Origin: Pomacea canaliculata
Taxonomy: Eukaryota; Mollusca; Gastropoda; Architaenioglossa; Ampullariidae
Length of the DNA: 64,000 nt
Direction of reading: 5' to 3'
Assembly (NCBI RefSeq): GCF_003073045.1
Contig: NC_037595.1
Span: 992,001 to 1,056,000, forward strand
Each line of letters starts with the position of its first letter. Within the stretch, counting starts at the first letter, position 1. Below the pieces are notes generated by a model. The model did no database searches. It was given only the letters and a program-made list of their open reading frames with translations, and was not told where the DNA came from. Positions 24,836 through 46,700 of the stretch are shown piece by piece. A program made the translations under genes and the position numbers.

Positions 24836-26104
24836 AAACAATCTTTGTATATGACAATAATTTATTTCGTTCTTACCAGTTAGTATTGCTTACCTTTTCA
24901 CTACTACCTGAATCTCAGGAAATCAGGAAATTACACTTTCTTTGTTTCCGTAATTAAACATGGGCAGCCACGTGTTTAAAATACAGACAAGTGTTTATCT
25001 CATGCCATGTGTTGTGATATTAAATGTCAGAGTCATGCCAGCACAACAGTTGTCTCCCCTGATTGATGTGTAGTAAGATGTTGTATCAACATATATTTCA
25101 TATTATAATAAATTAGTTCGTTAACTGACAGGGTGGTAATTTAAAACAAAATATTTGCAATTGTCTGTGCATTGGTTTAAAGAGTCATGAACGATCAGAA
25201 AAAGATTTTTAAGTCCAATTTATTTACCAAAAGTTGATTTTATTCGGAAAGAAATGACCCCTAGAAAAAAAATATTCGGGAGAAGTAAAAACAGAAAAGC
25301 ATGTTTACTATGATGTTTAGTTTTGTTTATATCTATATGTCTCAAATATGAAAATTTACAAATTATGCTTCATCATATTTGAACAGTTTTATTCATAAGT
25401 TCTCATTCAAAAAATTCAATTTGTACTTTACCTAATGAAAAACTATTTCTACAGACTACATTTAATGTATTTGTCGATACCTTGGTAATTATGCTTCGTA
25501 AACATTACCAGTAGGGGTGACATTGAAGAAAGTTCGGCTCAAATAAAACAGTTCTGTTAAGATACAGGCAGCAGACCACGGAAGAAAAGGGAAATAAATA
25601 AAAATCTTTGCACCAAAGAATATCTTGACAAATCAGGGGAAGAACATTTGGTTATTTTCAGAAATTAAGAGCAGAGCAAGTGTTTGAGCAGCACTCATTG
25701 TGGATGTTGTTAGAGGCGCTGATGGTCGTCATTGAACACCCGCTCCACTAACCCCCTCCTCTCCTTGACCTGCTGGTGACAAAGTGCATTGGTCCAGGAC
25801 TGGGAGTAGACTGCTGGATGTGAATAACATTCAGTGATGATGCTTCCGGCAACTTTCTATCGCTTTTCTTCTCATTAAATATCTCGTCTTTCACATTATC
25901 ATGTATATGTATATAGTCTTGCTAGTACGAGCACTATCTTGAGTTGCCACAGGAGATAAAGCTGTATTATTAAAATGGAAGCGGCACGAGAACCACAGCT
26001 CCTACAAACCACCTTAGCACTGCCCATCCGGGTGGGATATGCTGTATCCATACCTCATGGGGTGCCGGAAAGGCACTAAAACCAGAATTTTTTTCTATTT
26101 AAAA
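24836..26104. other. CTL-4/CTL-5 intergenic region
   Basis: AT-rich with no exon recognised. The segment about 25975-26110, ending GGTGCCGGAAAGGCACTAAAA before an A-run, might be the tail of a SINE, but no A/B boxes were found. Confidence 0.35.
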
Positions 26105-26316
26105 AAAAAAAGAGGTTTGACAACTACGTTGGGAAGAAAGCCAAGAGGGGAAGATGCTGCCGTCTGACAACATTGCCATGACGAGGTACAGCACCGTAAG
26201 ATAACCGCCTGTTCCTCGTCACACCTTTACCTTACTCAAGAGAATTCGAAGCTTCAGTTAAACACTTCATGATATAAAGCCTCTGTGATATTATTATGTG
26301 TCCTGGAGCAGCAAGT

Positions 26317-34964
<8,648 letters not shown>

Positions 34965-35844
34965 CATTACAAAAATGTCAGGGAAGAGTGGTAAGAGGAG
35001 ACAATGCCATGCAAAGCTTTGGAAGAATGAAGCAGGAAAAGCTTCACAAGTTCTCCGTCAGCACCTGATGAAGAACTGTAGTGAATGATGCCCTTGGCTC
35101 CAACTGTCTCCAGTAAAGGCTCTTAGTTCACTTGTTTCTTGTCAAGGCACTTCAATGTTGTTGTACAACTTTACTGTGATTATCGTGTCCTCGTTACATT
35201 AAATGTTTCCTTGTGATCTCACCTTTGTTTGTACGGATTTGTGTGTTGGACATCCCACTTTCTTGTGGCCAGCTTTGTGTGAAGAGAGAACACATCTCAT
35301 CCCTTTCGTTGCTCATCTTTTTGTCAGATATCAGCTTAAAGAGTTTGAATACCACACATATCATTACAAACCCATTTACCTTCAACACAATATAATCTAC
35401 CATTCCCTGGATTTGCGATAGAAGGGCAAGAAAGTGTTTGTTGAAAACTCAGACAGACTAAGCAAGTCCGTTCTTACAGATCAACAAAGATAAAGATATC
35501 ATTTCCTCTTCTTTGCTGTCAAACAGATACACCTTACACAAAGTTAAAATACAGTCAATACACGCATGAAAATATTACAGTCGCCAGAAAACTATATACC
35601 AAGGCTTATATGAGAAATTTAATAATAATGTATTATTATTAAACAAAAACTGTATTTTTATTTACAACAACAGCACACTTGTATAGCGAATACAACCAGT
35701 ACACAAGAAGAGACATTAACTGTTGCTCACTATACTATCGTGAACGAGACAAGATTTATTTGTCCAAGCTAGATATCCCCTTTTCGCTCAGACGACGACG
35801 ACAAACGCACAACTTGTACTAAAGACAACAAACGAAATGTATAT

Positions 35845-35900
35845 ACACTTATACATCTTAACAAGATGTATTACACTTATACATCTTAACAAGATGTATT
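35845..35900. repeat. 28-bp tandem duplication with internal palindrome
   Basis: Two exact 28-bp units, each containing the inverted repeat TACATCTT-AAC-AAGATGTA. Confidence 0.9.
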
Positions 35901-36176
35901 TGTCATTATTTATACATGCACAACTGTTAAATCCTACTGTACACATTTAACTCCTACACCCTTAATATCTAGCTGCTACTTCTTATACCTAATCTTCTTA
36001 CATTTCTAACTTACTAGTGACTAGAGAGACAGAGACTTGGACGTACACGAGCCACGAGACAGAGACTACAACATCTGTGGGGTGTGAGGGCACTGATCCC
36101 ATGCTCCCAGTAATCACAAAGGGAAGGAGAGATTCACTCAAGCATGTGAGACAGAATGCAGGCAGTTCATGTGGCC

Positions 36177-36177
36177 T

Positions 36178-36255
<78 letters not shown>

Positions 36256-36269
36256 AAGACAGACAGACT
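36177..36269. repeat. (GACA)n microsatellite
   Basis: About 22 GACA units with one interruption (GAAAGACA). Confidence 0.95.
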
Positions 36270-36303
36270 TGTGGTATAACTCAGTCAGGTCAAGGGAAGG
36301 GTA

Positions 36304-36588
36304 GATGGGTAAAGGGTGGGGCAGTCCCACCCGCTGCTCCAAGCTGGCGCTGGCACTGCAGTGTGTACAGTACCTGCAACATTTGGAAGGAAGAAGACGA
36401 GACCTTATCATCATGTCGCTGCTTTGACGGAGTATTACTGACAACTTATCTTCAGATAATCTTTTCACAAGGTCACATTTTATCTTTATTAGTCAACCGA
36501 CGACAATAATTGCATTTCCTCCTCTCCGGTAAATGAAATATTTGAGTGACTGCCATCGGTACTGTCAGTGCTGAGACTGCTGCAAGAA
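36304..36588 (+). promoter_or_regulatory. Conserved 5' block of CTL-6, shared with CTL-7, -8 and -9
   Basis: About 285 bases directly upstream of the start codon are almost identical at 40431-40714 and 55381-55664, and recognisably similar before CTL-9 (about 61290-61576), for example GGAAATATTTGGTGACTGCC beside TGAAATATTTGAGTGACTGC. It includes paired GATA-like sites (TTATCTTCAGATAATC). No TATA box seen. Promoter or 5' UTR function is inferred from position and conservation. Confidence 0.5.
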
Positions 36589-38739
36589 ATGTCAGGAGCA
36601 ATGCTGAGGTCGTCTGCTGTCGTCCTCATCCTTATGACCATGCTTGGGTTGTCAGCAGGTAATATCACTGACTGATACTTGTACTGAGGACAGTTCACGT
36701 GCACACTGTTAAACTGCCAGTCCTACTGATACATCATAATCATGTCATTGTTGTCAATCTGTTTGTGCCTGTATGCCAGTGTTGTACTACTACTAATAAT
36801 AATAGTACTAATAACGTGAGTTGTCAAAGAAAGGCTTAAAACTCGTCTAAGCTGCTGTCCCTCGGTAGGACATGTTGGTCCGACTCGGCCCCAGCGGCAC
36901 AGCGCGGAGTAGGTCCAATCTGTCCGACTCCTCGGCAACCAGACAACCATGTTTTGATGAACATTCATAACATCTTTTTATTTATAATAACAACTGCTAA
37001 TATTTACGATTTAAATGGCTCAACATCGCTGATTTCACAGACTCATCCTACGCATACAATGCTACGACAGTTTGTTGACTGATGAGTCTGTTCTCATCAT
37101 CGCCACTGAAATGTTGCTAAAGTTTCACATGAAATGTTGTTGTACAGCTGCAGACAACTGTCCAGCTGGCTGGCGTAAGTACAAGCACAGCTGCTATGTC
37201 TTCATCTCCGAGTTTCTCACCTATGCAGAAGCAATGGTAAAATGCATATTTTTATTGTTTGGATTAAAAATGTCACAGCACTAATAATACATATCTGAAG
37301 AAAGAAATTTTACAGATGTTGGTAGCCTTATATTAAAAACTACCAAGAATAAAAGAAAAAAAAGGCATATACTCACCACAAAGAAAGAAATTGGTCAATT
37401 GTTTGAGTAATATTTTAAATTCAATAAAAGAACATCCGTCACAAACTGGAATTAATATTTTAAAATAATAGGTAAGACAGTAATAATTGTACATTTTATG
37501 TCGATTTATAGTATATCTAATGTTTCACATGTTGGCCGTTCACTTCTCCTCAGATTAAATTAAGCACTCAGAGCAGTACAGGAAACTGTATAAACTGTTT
37601 GCTTATTTTAAGTACGATACCGGTTTTAGTCTAACATTGTAAAACACAATTTCGTTTATAATTATCGATAGTGTGTGATACAGCACAGTAAACTGTAGCA
37701 AGTAATGAAGAATATTGTTCAAAAGTGATGCTGTTCTTGTAACTGCATTTAATCTCAAGTTTGCTATTACTAATAAAAATTGTCAAAAACTAAATTTTCA
37801 ATCAGCGAATCTGCAATATGCTCCGAGCTGAAATTGTAGAAATCAACTCTGAAGAGGAACACTCTTTCATTGGCAGTCTCCTGGATTTAAATAAGGGTAG
37901 GAAAAATTCTGCATACTCAATTGATTATGATTAAAATACACACAAATTATACAGAAATTAAAAACTAACATGACAAAAAAACCTTTGTTTAAGTAATGTG
38001 AAGTCAAGAATTTAATTAGTGCATTGCTAAGCGAAAAAAATCGAAATGTCAGCTCAGAAAGGCCGCCAACGGACATCATTGGGAAAACAGAAAAAAACAC
38101 AAACCAGTGAAAGACACCAAACCTGTGAAATAGGCCTTTTGTCCTTCTGTCTGGTGTACCATACCATCACCTTCACCTAACACTAAGCATCATCTCATAT
38201 AAAGGATATAATCAGGTTGTTAATGATATTTGTTTACAGCAACTCATATGTGGATCGGAATGAACGATCTAATTCAGGAGGGCACGTGGGTATCAGCCAG
38301 CAGTGGAACACCAGTGAACTTCACTAAGTGGATGAATGGTGAACCAAACGAATTTCGTGGGAAAGAGGATTGTGCAGATTACCAGACCCACTTGAGGGCT
38401 TGGAACGACATTACTTGTAGTTATAAACACAAGTTCGTCTGTGAATCAAGTAAGATGCTGTAGCCTCCGTTCCTTCAATTCTTGTCACTATAATTCCAGA
38501 CATGAATCTTTCAGTAGGAGGACAAATAAACATTAAAACATACCACAACCGATATTGTATTAATCATGTTGGAGTTGTATATAAAAAATGATTAAAATTT
38601 TTAAAGCAACTTATTTTCAAATTGAAAGGAACGTTTTTTGTAAATAATTGTTGTAGACGAGCCAGGAGTAAATAAAAGATCAGCTTCCAATTCATTGTTA
38701 AACTCTCACCAGTCCTGGCACAGAGTGGACTTTGGATAG
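36589..38739 (+). CDS. CTL-6 (unit D1): secreted C-type lectin with EPN site
   Basis: Exons 36589-36658, 37148-37236, 37806-37896, 38240-38449 and 38657-38739 give one 180-residue frame. Signal peptide MSGAMLRSSAVVLILMTMLG; CTLD: CPAGWRKYKHSCYVF, ICNMLRAEIVEINSEEEHSF, WIGMNDLIQEG, WMNGEPNEFRGKEDCADY, AWNDITC, VCES. EPN plus WND form a complete mannose-type Ca2+ site. The 28-residue tail NEPGVNKRSASNS... comes from exon 5. If the last intron is kept, the protein instead ends CESSKML (stop 38461-38463) and AATAAA follows at 38525-38530, so two 3' ends are possible. Exon 2 contains an internal donor-like GGCGTAAGTAC at 37172-37182. Confidence 0.93.
38525..38530 (+). promoter_or_regulatory. Candidate intronic poly(A) signal of CTL-6
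   Basis: AATAAA 62 bases after the read-through stop (CESSKML), before exon 5. The same arrangement is kept at 53470-53475 (CTL-7) and 58890-58895 (CTL-8). Confidence 0.55.
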
Positions 38740-39424
38740 TTAGCATCAATTAGCAGGCTTTTCTTAAGCTTTATTGTTGATGTTTATCAGCCACCTGCTA
38801 CACAAAGGACAGTTTATTTTGCTGGGTCACATGGGAGGTCACATGTAAAGTCCACTGTCCACCGTGCATGTTGGTTTTGTGATTTACCAGAGACATTTTC
38901 AGAGTTCAATGAGGCATTGGTTCTGGACTAGTTTTTGTTTGCCGGCTACCAATGACGAATCTGGAATCCATTTAGCATGAATGGATTTGTACTAACTTGC
39001 ATACATAATACTTGGTAACACTATTACTAGCGTTGATGTCCAAACCTGTAGAAGCATTACCGTAACATCAAGTAATTTCTCTGACAGGATATACTGAGAA
39101 GTGAACCCAGGCAGCGGCTACAGACTCGGAGGTTGCAGGGCCATTATTTTATTGTAATTTATAATTTTTTTTTAATTTACACCGACTTTAAAGTAAACAA
39201 AATAGCCCACCAGAGCTCTAGCATCTCTTTTGTCGTGAGCGATGCCTCTTTATAGAAGGTGAATTTGTAGAGGAACTCTTGATGATCAGAAATAAGAGTA
39301 GAAAGACTAGCAGTGGGTAAGGTCAAAGAAGCGTCTGATTACAATCAGTCATTGATTTCATCGATACATCAATGAGGGGAAAGCTGAATTGAGGTTGCCA
39401 ATAGCTTACTTCCTTTGTCTCCGG

Positions 39425-39620
39425 CAAGTGGAAACCTGAGTGGTTAGAGCTCTGGCATCGGAAGTGACAGCGCGCTGGTTCAATACCCGAGTAGCGCAGA
39501 AAACTTTGCCCTGGTCATGAGAAGAAAGAGGTCTTTAACACCTCATCCCACAAAGACCTTTAAAAGCTAGGGAATCACCTCTCCCTTTTACTCCCTTTCC
39601 CTCTGTAATTTCAATACTGT
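39425..39620 (+). mobile_element. tRNA-derived SINE in D1
   Basis: A-box-like GAGTGGTTAGAGC at 39438-39450 and B-box-like GGTTCAATACC at 39477-39487 have tRNA spacing. The body ends near CAATTTTAATAAATG. The same insertion is at 54371-54560 in D2, so it predates the D1/D2 duplication. Confidence 0.75.
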
Positions 39621-39744
39621 TGTTGAACGATAATTTAACAATTTTAATAAATGTTTTGTACTTGGCTGTTTTGTCAGTTTTTATGAGAAGTCGATTGTGT
39701 GTCTGAGTAGCACTTTGTGATGACTACGAAATGACAACAGTATT

Positions 39745-40425
39745 TGTATATCTTTGAATCAAGCAGTGTAACCACAAAAGTTTTTGTGATGTTTATGTGT
39801 TAAATTATGTTTTTTACTGTCTTCTCAGACAACTTCGTCTAAGGCGATAACATTGATTCCTAATACCACTTTAGAATTTTACAATGTGTTACAGCTATAG
39901 AAATAGCAATGATAAAAAACACGAAACAAACAAAAAGCAAGGCATGTATAAATATAACCTCTTGTTCACTTCTTTCCTCCATCCTTCTCCACTTATTACC
40001 ATACAATGGACGAACCACAGTAACATTTCCTGCAGCAAACTTCCACCATCGATAGTTATTAGCGAGGTTGTAATGCCCGCTAATGAAATTTCGACCGGTT
40101 AAAAAAAAAATTGCATTTTCCAATCTACAACAAAAACAACTATCTGTGATACTTTATTTGAAAGAGTATTTGAAATACATGTACGTGGTGTAAATGTTCA
40201 CTAATATACATTTTGTTTTCTTGTAGAAAAACAGAAAAACTGTCGCTGGACAGGACAGATAGTTCACAAATCGGAAAGTAGGTGAAAAATGATACACGAG
40301 GAAAAACACTGATGAAATATATAGATACAAAAAGTACAAAGCAGGTATATATGTAATATTAGTCTATACATTTTAATTACTGTTTTCTCTCATTTTAGTT
40401 TTTTTTGTGTGTGTACAAATCAAAT
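39745..40425. repeat. Linker repeat L (copy 2)
   Basis: Near-identical to 54693-55375 and to 31870-32500. Separates unit D1 from D2. No coding sequence recognised. Confidence 0.9.
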
Positions 40426-40714
40426 GGAAGATGGGTGAAGGGTGGGGCAGTCCCACCCGCTGCTCCAAGCTGGCGCTGGCACTGCAGTGTGTACAGTACC
40501 TGCAACATTTGGAAGGAAGAAGACGAGACCTTATCATCATGTCGCTGCTTTGACGGAGTATTACTGACAACTTATCTTCAGATAATCTTTTCACAAGGTC
40601 ACATTTTATCTTTATTAGTCAACCGACGACAATAATTGCATTTCCTCCTCTCCGGTAAATGAAATATTTGAGTGACTGCCATCGGTACTGTCAGTGCTGA
40701 GACTGCTGCAAGAA

Positions 40715-43700
40715 ATGTCAGGAGCAATGCTGAGGTCGTCTGCTGTCGTCCTCATCCTTATGACCATGCTTGGGTTGTCAGCAGGTAATATCACTGACTG
40801 ATACTTGTACTGAGGACAGTTCACGTGCACACTGTTAAACTGCCAGTCCTACTGATACATCATAATCATGTCCATTGTTGTCAATCTGTTTGTGCCTGTA
40901 TGCCAGTGTTGTACTACTAATAGTACTACTAATAATAATATTAATACTGTGCCTTTTCAAAGATAGGCTTAAAACTCTTTACATACATGATACATCTACT
41001 GAATTATCACCAACCTTGCATGTATATTTGTATGGAACAGACTCGCTCACCTCTACAACAGACAGTCAAACACAAAGTAAATACAGACACTCGTCATACC
41101 CCCCCAGGGTCAGGAGGGGTCAGTGAAGTCGTTCTGAAAATACTCGCCTTTAGTTTATACTTAAAGATGAGAAGAGAAGCAGAATGGCGAAGGCAGAGGG
41201 ATAATCTGTTGCAAGTCTGTTTCAGTTTGTTCTTATTGTGAAAGCTTTGACTTATATTCAGGAGACAATAATAAAATAGGTGTGTAATGTAATATTGTTT
41301 TTTCAGATTAGAGATATTGTTGATTACCGTTAGATGTAGTATGAGAGTAGGTGTAGAGGTGCAAATGACATTTTTGAGGAATTTGTCTGGACAATAGACT
41401 GGATGTCTCAAGCAGGTGCCATGCACTTTTTCTTATTTTCTTCTCTAAACATAGTTTTTCTTACTTTGTCAGCACATTGTTGCTGGCTTTGATAGGATTC
41501 TTGTTTTCCTATTTGTACTCTTGTCTATTGATGTTTACTTTTATAGTGCTTATGGGCTTCTTCTATCAGAAGGTCGTAGATTGAACAAAGTAAAAGTACT
41601 GTGGTCAGTAGAGACTGGTTTTTCCCGTAGCCTTTTTTACAAGACTTGACACTGCAAACTCGTTTTATGACAGCTTTATACTTACCTTTCCTTGTAATTG
41701 TTTTCCCTTTGTTTTCTTGTTTGCTTGAGGTAAAGAACCAAATATTGTGTTTAAATTGTTTTATATCTTTATAACTCAATCGGGCAGTAGTGAGAAGTGC
41801 GCGTTGCTAACAGTCGACGAAGCGCTGAAAGCCAGTGAGTGCATTTTCAAACAGTATTTAAAAAAAATATTTTGATTAATCTACAAAGTTGACAATTATG
41901 GTTGATACTCCGAAATGTAGGAGATTTTAAGACAAATAGGTTTGTTTACTGGTAGTAAAATCACATGAGAGATTGTGGCCGTGTGCGACAACGAATTCAC
42001 GAATCGGTAAGTAGGTCAGCTGCTACAAATTAAAAAAAAAAAATTTACAGAATATTAACTAAGATAAAGTACCAAACAAACACGTATTTAATTAGAATGT
42101 ACATTATAATGTAAAAATTGCTGACTGTTTTCTTCCTATTTCCAGTTGTTTGTATACAAAGGGATGTTGTATTATGTAACCTGTAGCATGGCGTTTGAGC
42201 ACAGAATGTTTGCCTACTTTCAAACATAACCAAATGCCTCATTAGTCATTGGTTGACTATTTCAGCCTTTAAAAGGAAGTAATGGATAGTGGAGCAACTC
42301 TTAAATGTTGTAGTACTTGCCTCTCTTATCTATTCATTTATAATTTGAATGATATATTGTACGCTCAGATCGAAGTGTTCTAAGCTGCTGCCCCTCGGTA
42401 GGACATGTTGGTCCGACTCGGCCCCAGCGGCAGGCCTGACGAGAGGGAGGGACAGGGGGGTCTGGTGTACCCGGGCCCGCGGCTGTCAAGGGGGCCCGGC
42501 CTTGGTCAGTGGATTTTTTTTTCTTCTTCTCCTTTTCTTTTTCTTTTAAAGAAAGGTCTAAGGACAGAACACCCAAGCATTACGCATGCAGAAGTTGAGT
42601 TTGAGTGTAGATATTGAGATTCGAATTCTAAACATACGTACATTATATACTGGGAAAATAATTTACGATTACAAGTACAAGGGGCCCGGAGAGGTCTGTC
42701 CCGGGGCCCGGGCTGGCTCTCGGCGGCCCTGATGAAGCCCAAAAAGGCCACCAACACACCCAGAGGCGGCGTTAGGACTACGCGGGGCCTGGGGCCGACC
42801 ATCCGCGCGGGGCCGGGTACATAGAGTACGTGTATCAACATCCCTATTGATATGATGCCGGAAGCACTGATTTATATACAGTTAGGCTGGATGTGTTTCG
42901 CGAAATAACGCACGAATTTAGTGTTTTAATTGTTGGTAACCGTTTGTGACAGTAGTGGTTTTTTCTTAAAGCGAAATAATATGGTGACGATAACTTAATA
43001 AACTGCTTGTTGTTATTGTCGGGCTTAACCTGAAGACATGGGTTCAATAATTTGCTTAATTAGAACTTAGAAGTGTTTTCTGAACGTCAATTTTGTTGTC
43101 ACAACATGTTTAACACAGCTACATGTAGCAATAAGTCAGAAAGATGACCTCGGGTAAGGTGGTCAGACGTTTCGGGGGCGAAAGCAGGACACGTGCCGAT
43201 GATGGTGACGTCACCGACAAAGAACGCCGATAAATAGGGGCTGGGGGGACTTTCCTCTGACTTTGCCGAGTAGTGATGCGTTCAACGGCAGATCTGTCCA
43301 CGCCACTACAATATTCCACTTTAAATAGAAAACCGGTATTTAACATTTAAATTAAAATATTCCTACCTTATCTCCCGCTCAGCCAACTTTGCGAACGTGA
43401 GGTGAGGCGCTGTAACAAATTATGGTGCTTCGCCATCTTGCGAGGCTGTTACTCCGAAACCCTACTTCATAGACCGTGAATCGCCTTGTAAAGTTTCGGT
43501 CATTGCAAGATAGTGTCATAAATTTTTTCACAAGGATTTCGTGAATTTTCCCTGTCAAAGTTGCACCTCACAATTAAAAGTCCTTTCAATGTTTCCACCT
43601 TTAACTGTCTTTTCACTGGCGTCTGGCGATGTTCTTATCGTCCCCGACATTAGTTTAGTCACTGATCCGTACTCACAGAAAAGGATTATTGGAGGTGAAT

Positions 43701-46700
43701 AAAATGCCGGGCAGCGGAAAAAACGCGGGAGGACGAAATGCAGAGAGGTGGGGGCAAACGTGCTGACGTAGACTTGATGAGATGGCAGGGTATCTGGTGT
43801 AACCGGGCTCGAGGTTGTGAAGGGGCCCGGCCTTGGTCAATGGATTGTTTTCCTTCTTTGTCTTTTCTCTTACAGAAAGGTCCGAAGAAGGAACACCCAA
43901 GCATTACACCTGCAGTATACAATTTCCAGACCGAAGGTAGGCGGGGTAGTCGGGGTAGCGGGTCAGGTGTCAGAGGGCCGCTGGACACAATGATTTATGG
44001 CCCATGAACCGTTAGAAGAACGTTCGTGCATTGAGGTCGCTGGTTGGGGGACCTGCAAGCAAGTTGGACTTGACATTAAAGAGGTGGATATGTTACTGAT
44101 GTATGGCAACTATGAATGGAAAGGATGGGGCCCACCACTGGCACTACAACCTCTAAGCCCGAAGTGAGAGATGTCAAAGGAACTTGTTTCCTGTAGTTAC
44201 TTCACGACACAATGAAACTTTCTCTTCCCGTCTCTCCATCACCAAGCAAACTACATTAGTCTACAACTCTATACCCTTTGGATCTGCATCGTCTGCCAAA
44301 ATCTAAAATGCACTTGCTTTCATTTTTTTTAAAATTTAGCCTAGCTTACTTTTCTAAAAATGTATTATATCAAGTATAACACAGTTAGAAATCGGCAGTC
44401 TGTAGCATTCCAACACAAAAGTCAAAAGATAAAAAATAATAACAGGCTGACATGACTCGTTAGAGGATGCCTTCAAAGGAAAACGAGCGACTTCAAGCAG
44501 CTTCACTTTACACAATAAAGTCGGCAGGTGAAAGCCATTGTGTACTCATTTGTTGTCCATTTCCATATATCACTAGGTTTGGGGTGTAGTCAGCTGTTGG
44601 CGTGGGTTGCCACTGGGAAGTGGGGGAACTCGGACAACTGTAACCAAAGAAGCTGACACCTTAAAGAGGGACGAGCAGACGACCACCGGCGATGTACCAG
44701 CGGCGCGTGCAATAAGATATCGGCCGGCAGGTCATTGTCGTCACGGGTCAAACCCCGGAGCCCGCACAGCGACGAAAAATAAAGCGGGATCAAGAAAACA
44801 CCGCCAAAACCAAAGGCGCGGATGAGAATCAGTGTACGGTATTTTTAAAGACAAGCTGGACATTGTGGACTTGCCAGAAAGCGAGACATTGGGCGTCCCG
44901 CCCGGACATTTTATGAGCAGGCGGGACACGAGGTCAAAAGCGTCTGGTCACTTTACCTCGGGGCTGAAGCGCGGGGCCCCTTCGAGAGCGGGGCCTGGGG
45001 CGGCCGCCCCATTTGCCACCCCCTAACGCCGGCCCTGAACACACCAGAAATCAAGAGAGAACTATCAGAATGTAAAAAAACTTAAATTTGATGATATAGT
45101 CCTATCCTTTTTAAAAAAGGTTTTTAAAGACTGCTGCCGATGGGACGGACCTAAATAAGACAAAGAATTTACTGCAAAAAACTGTCGACGGATGGTCTGG
45201 AGCTCTGGACAGTTAATCAAAAAGTGTAACACATTAAAATTTCCCTTACACCAGGGGCAGGCTGGTGGTGGTTCACCTCGCAAGAGGTATCCTTGCGTGG
45301 CATAGGTATTTCCTATCTTTAGTCTTGTAAGGACTACCTAGCTCCTCCCACCTTGTAGTGTGGCACAAAGGTGGGCGGTCAGAAAGACAGGGAAGAGTGG
45401 CGAATAATTTGTTTTGATTTAAAGTGTTCCAGTGGCGTTGCCATAAGGTCAGAATGTAGGTTGAGAATACAGTTTTGCAGTCGGATGAGATAAGTGACTG
45501 TATTTTACCAGGGGACTGACATGCAGCCTTGGCAGCCTGGTCTGCTCGAACATTGCCTGGAATATCAGAATGGCCAGGATCCCAAATAAAAACAATGTCC
45601 TTACATGTATTTCGTTGAATAAGTGCTGCATGAATTTTATGAATCTGAACCACAAGGGGGTGGTCCGAATCATTTGAAATGAGAGCTTGGAGTGCAGAAA
45701 GGGAGTCTGAAATTATCAAAAAGTTGTGCTCCGAAGAGCGGTGAGCATGCTGCAAGGCAAGCAAGATGGCATGGAGTTCTGCTGTGAAAATAGAACATTC
45801 GTCTGTCAGTCGGACTGAAGCAGCCCGTTGTGGTTGGCAGGACGGAACTGCTGCCGCAGCGACTGGGCCACCACTTGGGCCTTTGGAGCCATCTGTAAAA
45901 ACTGAGCAGAATTTAGGATAGTCAGAAATGAGTTCATGAAAGTGTTGGAGGTAGATGGGGTCACTAGTGTCCCTTTTTTTGAAAGTTGTAAGATCAAAGC
46001 GGATCTCTGGAACAGGAAGGGTCCAAGGAGGAATTGTTTGCAGAGATAAAGGTTCTACCTGATTAATATCTACTCCGGCAGCTTGTAGGTGAGGTGCTAC
46101 CCGGAGTGATAGAGGCTTTTGCTCCTTGGTACGAATGGCATACAGGGCAGCACGCTGAGGTCTGAAGACAGCACGATACGCAGGGTTTCCAGGATGAGCT
46201 TTTAAGTGACAGACATAGGATAGCATGAGTTTCAAACGACGGAGAGAAAGTGGGGGCTCACCAGCTTCTGCGTACAAACTTTGTACAGGAGTGGTGCGGA
46301 AGGCAACCAAACAGAGGCGGAGCCCTTGATGGCGAATTGGATCGAGAATTTTAAGGTAGGACTCTCGAGCAGCCATAGATGATGGATCCATAGTCTAGCT
46401 TGGAGCGGACCAGGGCACGATACAGACGAAGCAGGACCATGCGATCCGCCCCCCATCTGACATGGCCAACTACTCTAAGAATGTCCAAGGCTTTTTGGCA
46501 TGAAAGGCATAGAGATTTAATATGAGATAGAAAGGACAGTTTACGGTCAAAGATGACCCCAAGGAATTTTACTTCCTGGACCACTTTGAGTACTGTGCCG
46601 TTGACAGAAATAGATGGGTTTGGAAATATACCTCTCATTTTGCAAAAGTGAATGCATACTGACTTCGTAGGAGAAAATTGGAAGCCATTTTCTATCACCC

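Larger units (their letters stand above)
34965..36302. other. CTL-5/CTL-6 intergenic region
   Basis: The first ~500 bases belong to block B. The remainder is AT-rich with a doubled 28-bp repeat (35845-35900) and a GACA array (36177-36269); no gene seen. Confidence 0.5.
36303..40430 (+). repeat. Tandem gene unit D1 (CTL-6)
   Basis: A ~4.1-kb unit: conserved 5' block, CTL-6, 3' flank with a SINE, linker L. It recurs as D2 (40430-42430 plus 51842-55379, split by a 9.4-kb insert) and D3 (55380-59622). Introns match almost base for base, so the duplications are recent. D1 keeps the uninterrupted sites for the insertions seen in D2 (CCCAGCGG at 36890-36897) and D3 (AAGCTGCT at 36849-36856). Confidence 0.92.
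42761..45037 (-). mobile_element. hAT-like element B with perfect 8-bp target duplication
   Basis: Terminal repeats CAGAGGCGGCGTTAGG and CCTAACGCCGGCCCTG, flanked on both sides by AACACACC (42753-42760 and 45038-45045). The arms (about 42761-43146 and 44963-45037) are an inverted relative of the copy in CTL-8 (55943-57242). The interior is occupied by another element (43155-44954). It inserted into what appears to be the 3' UTR of the I-like LINE. No transposase seen, so non-autonomous. Confidence 0.88.
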
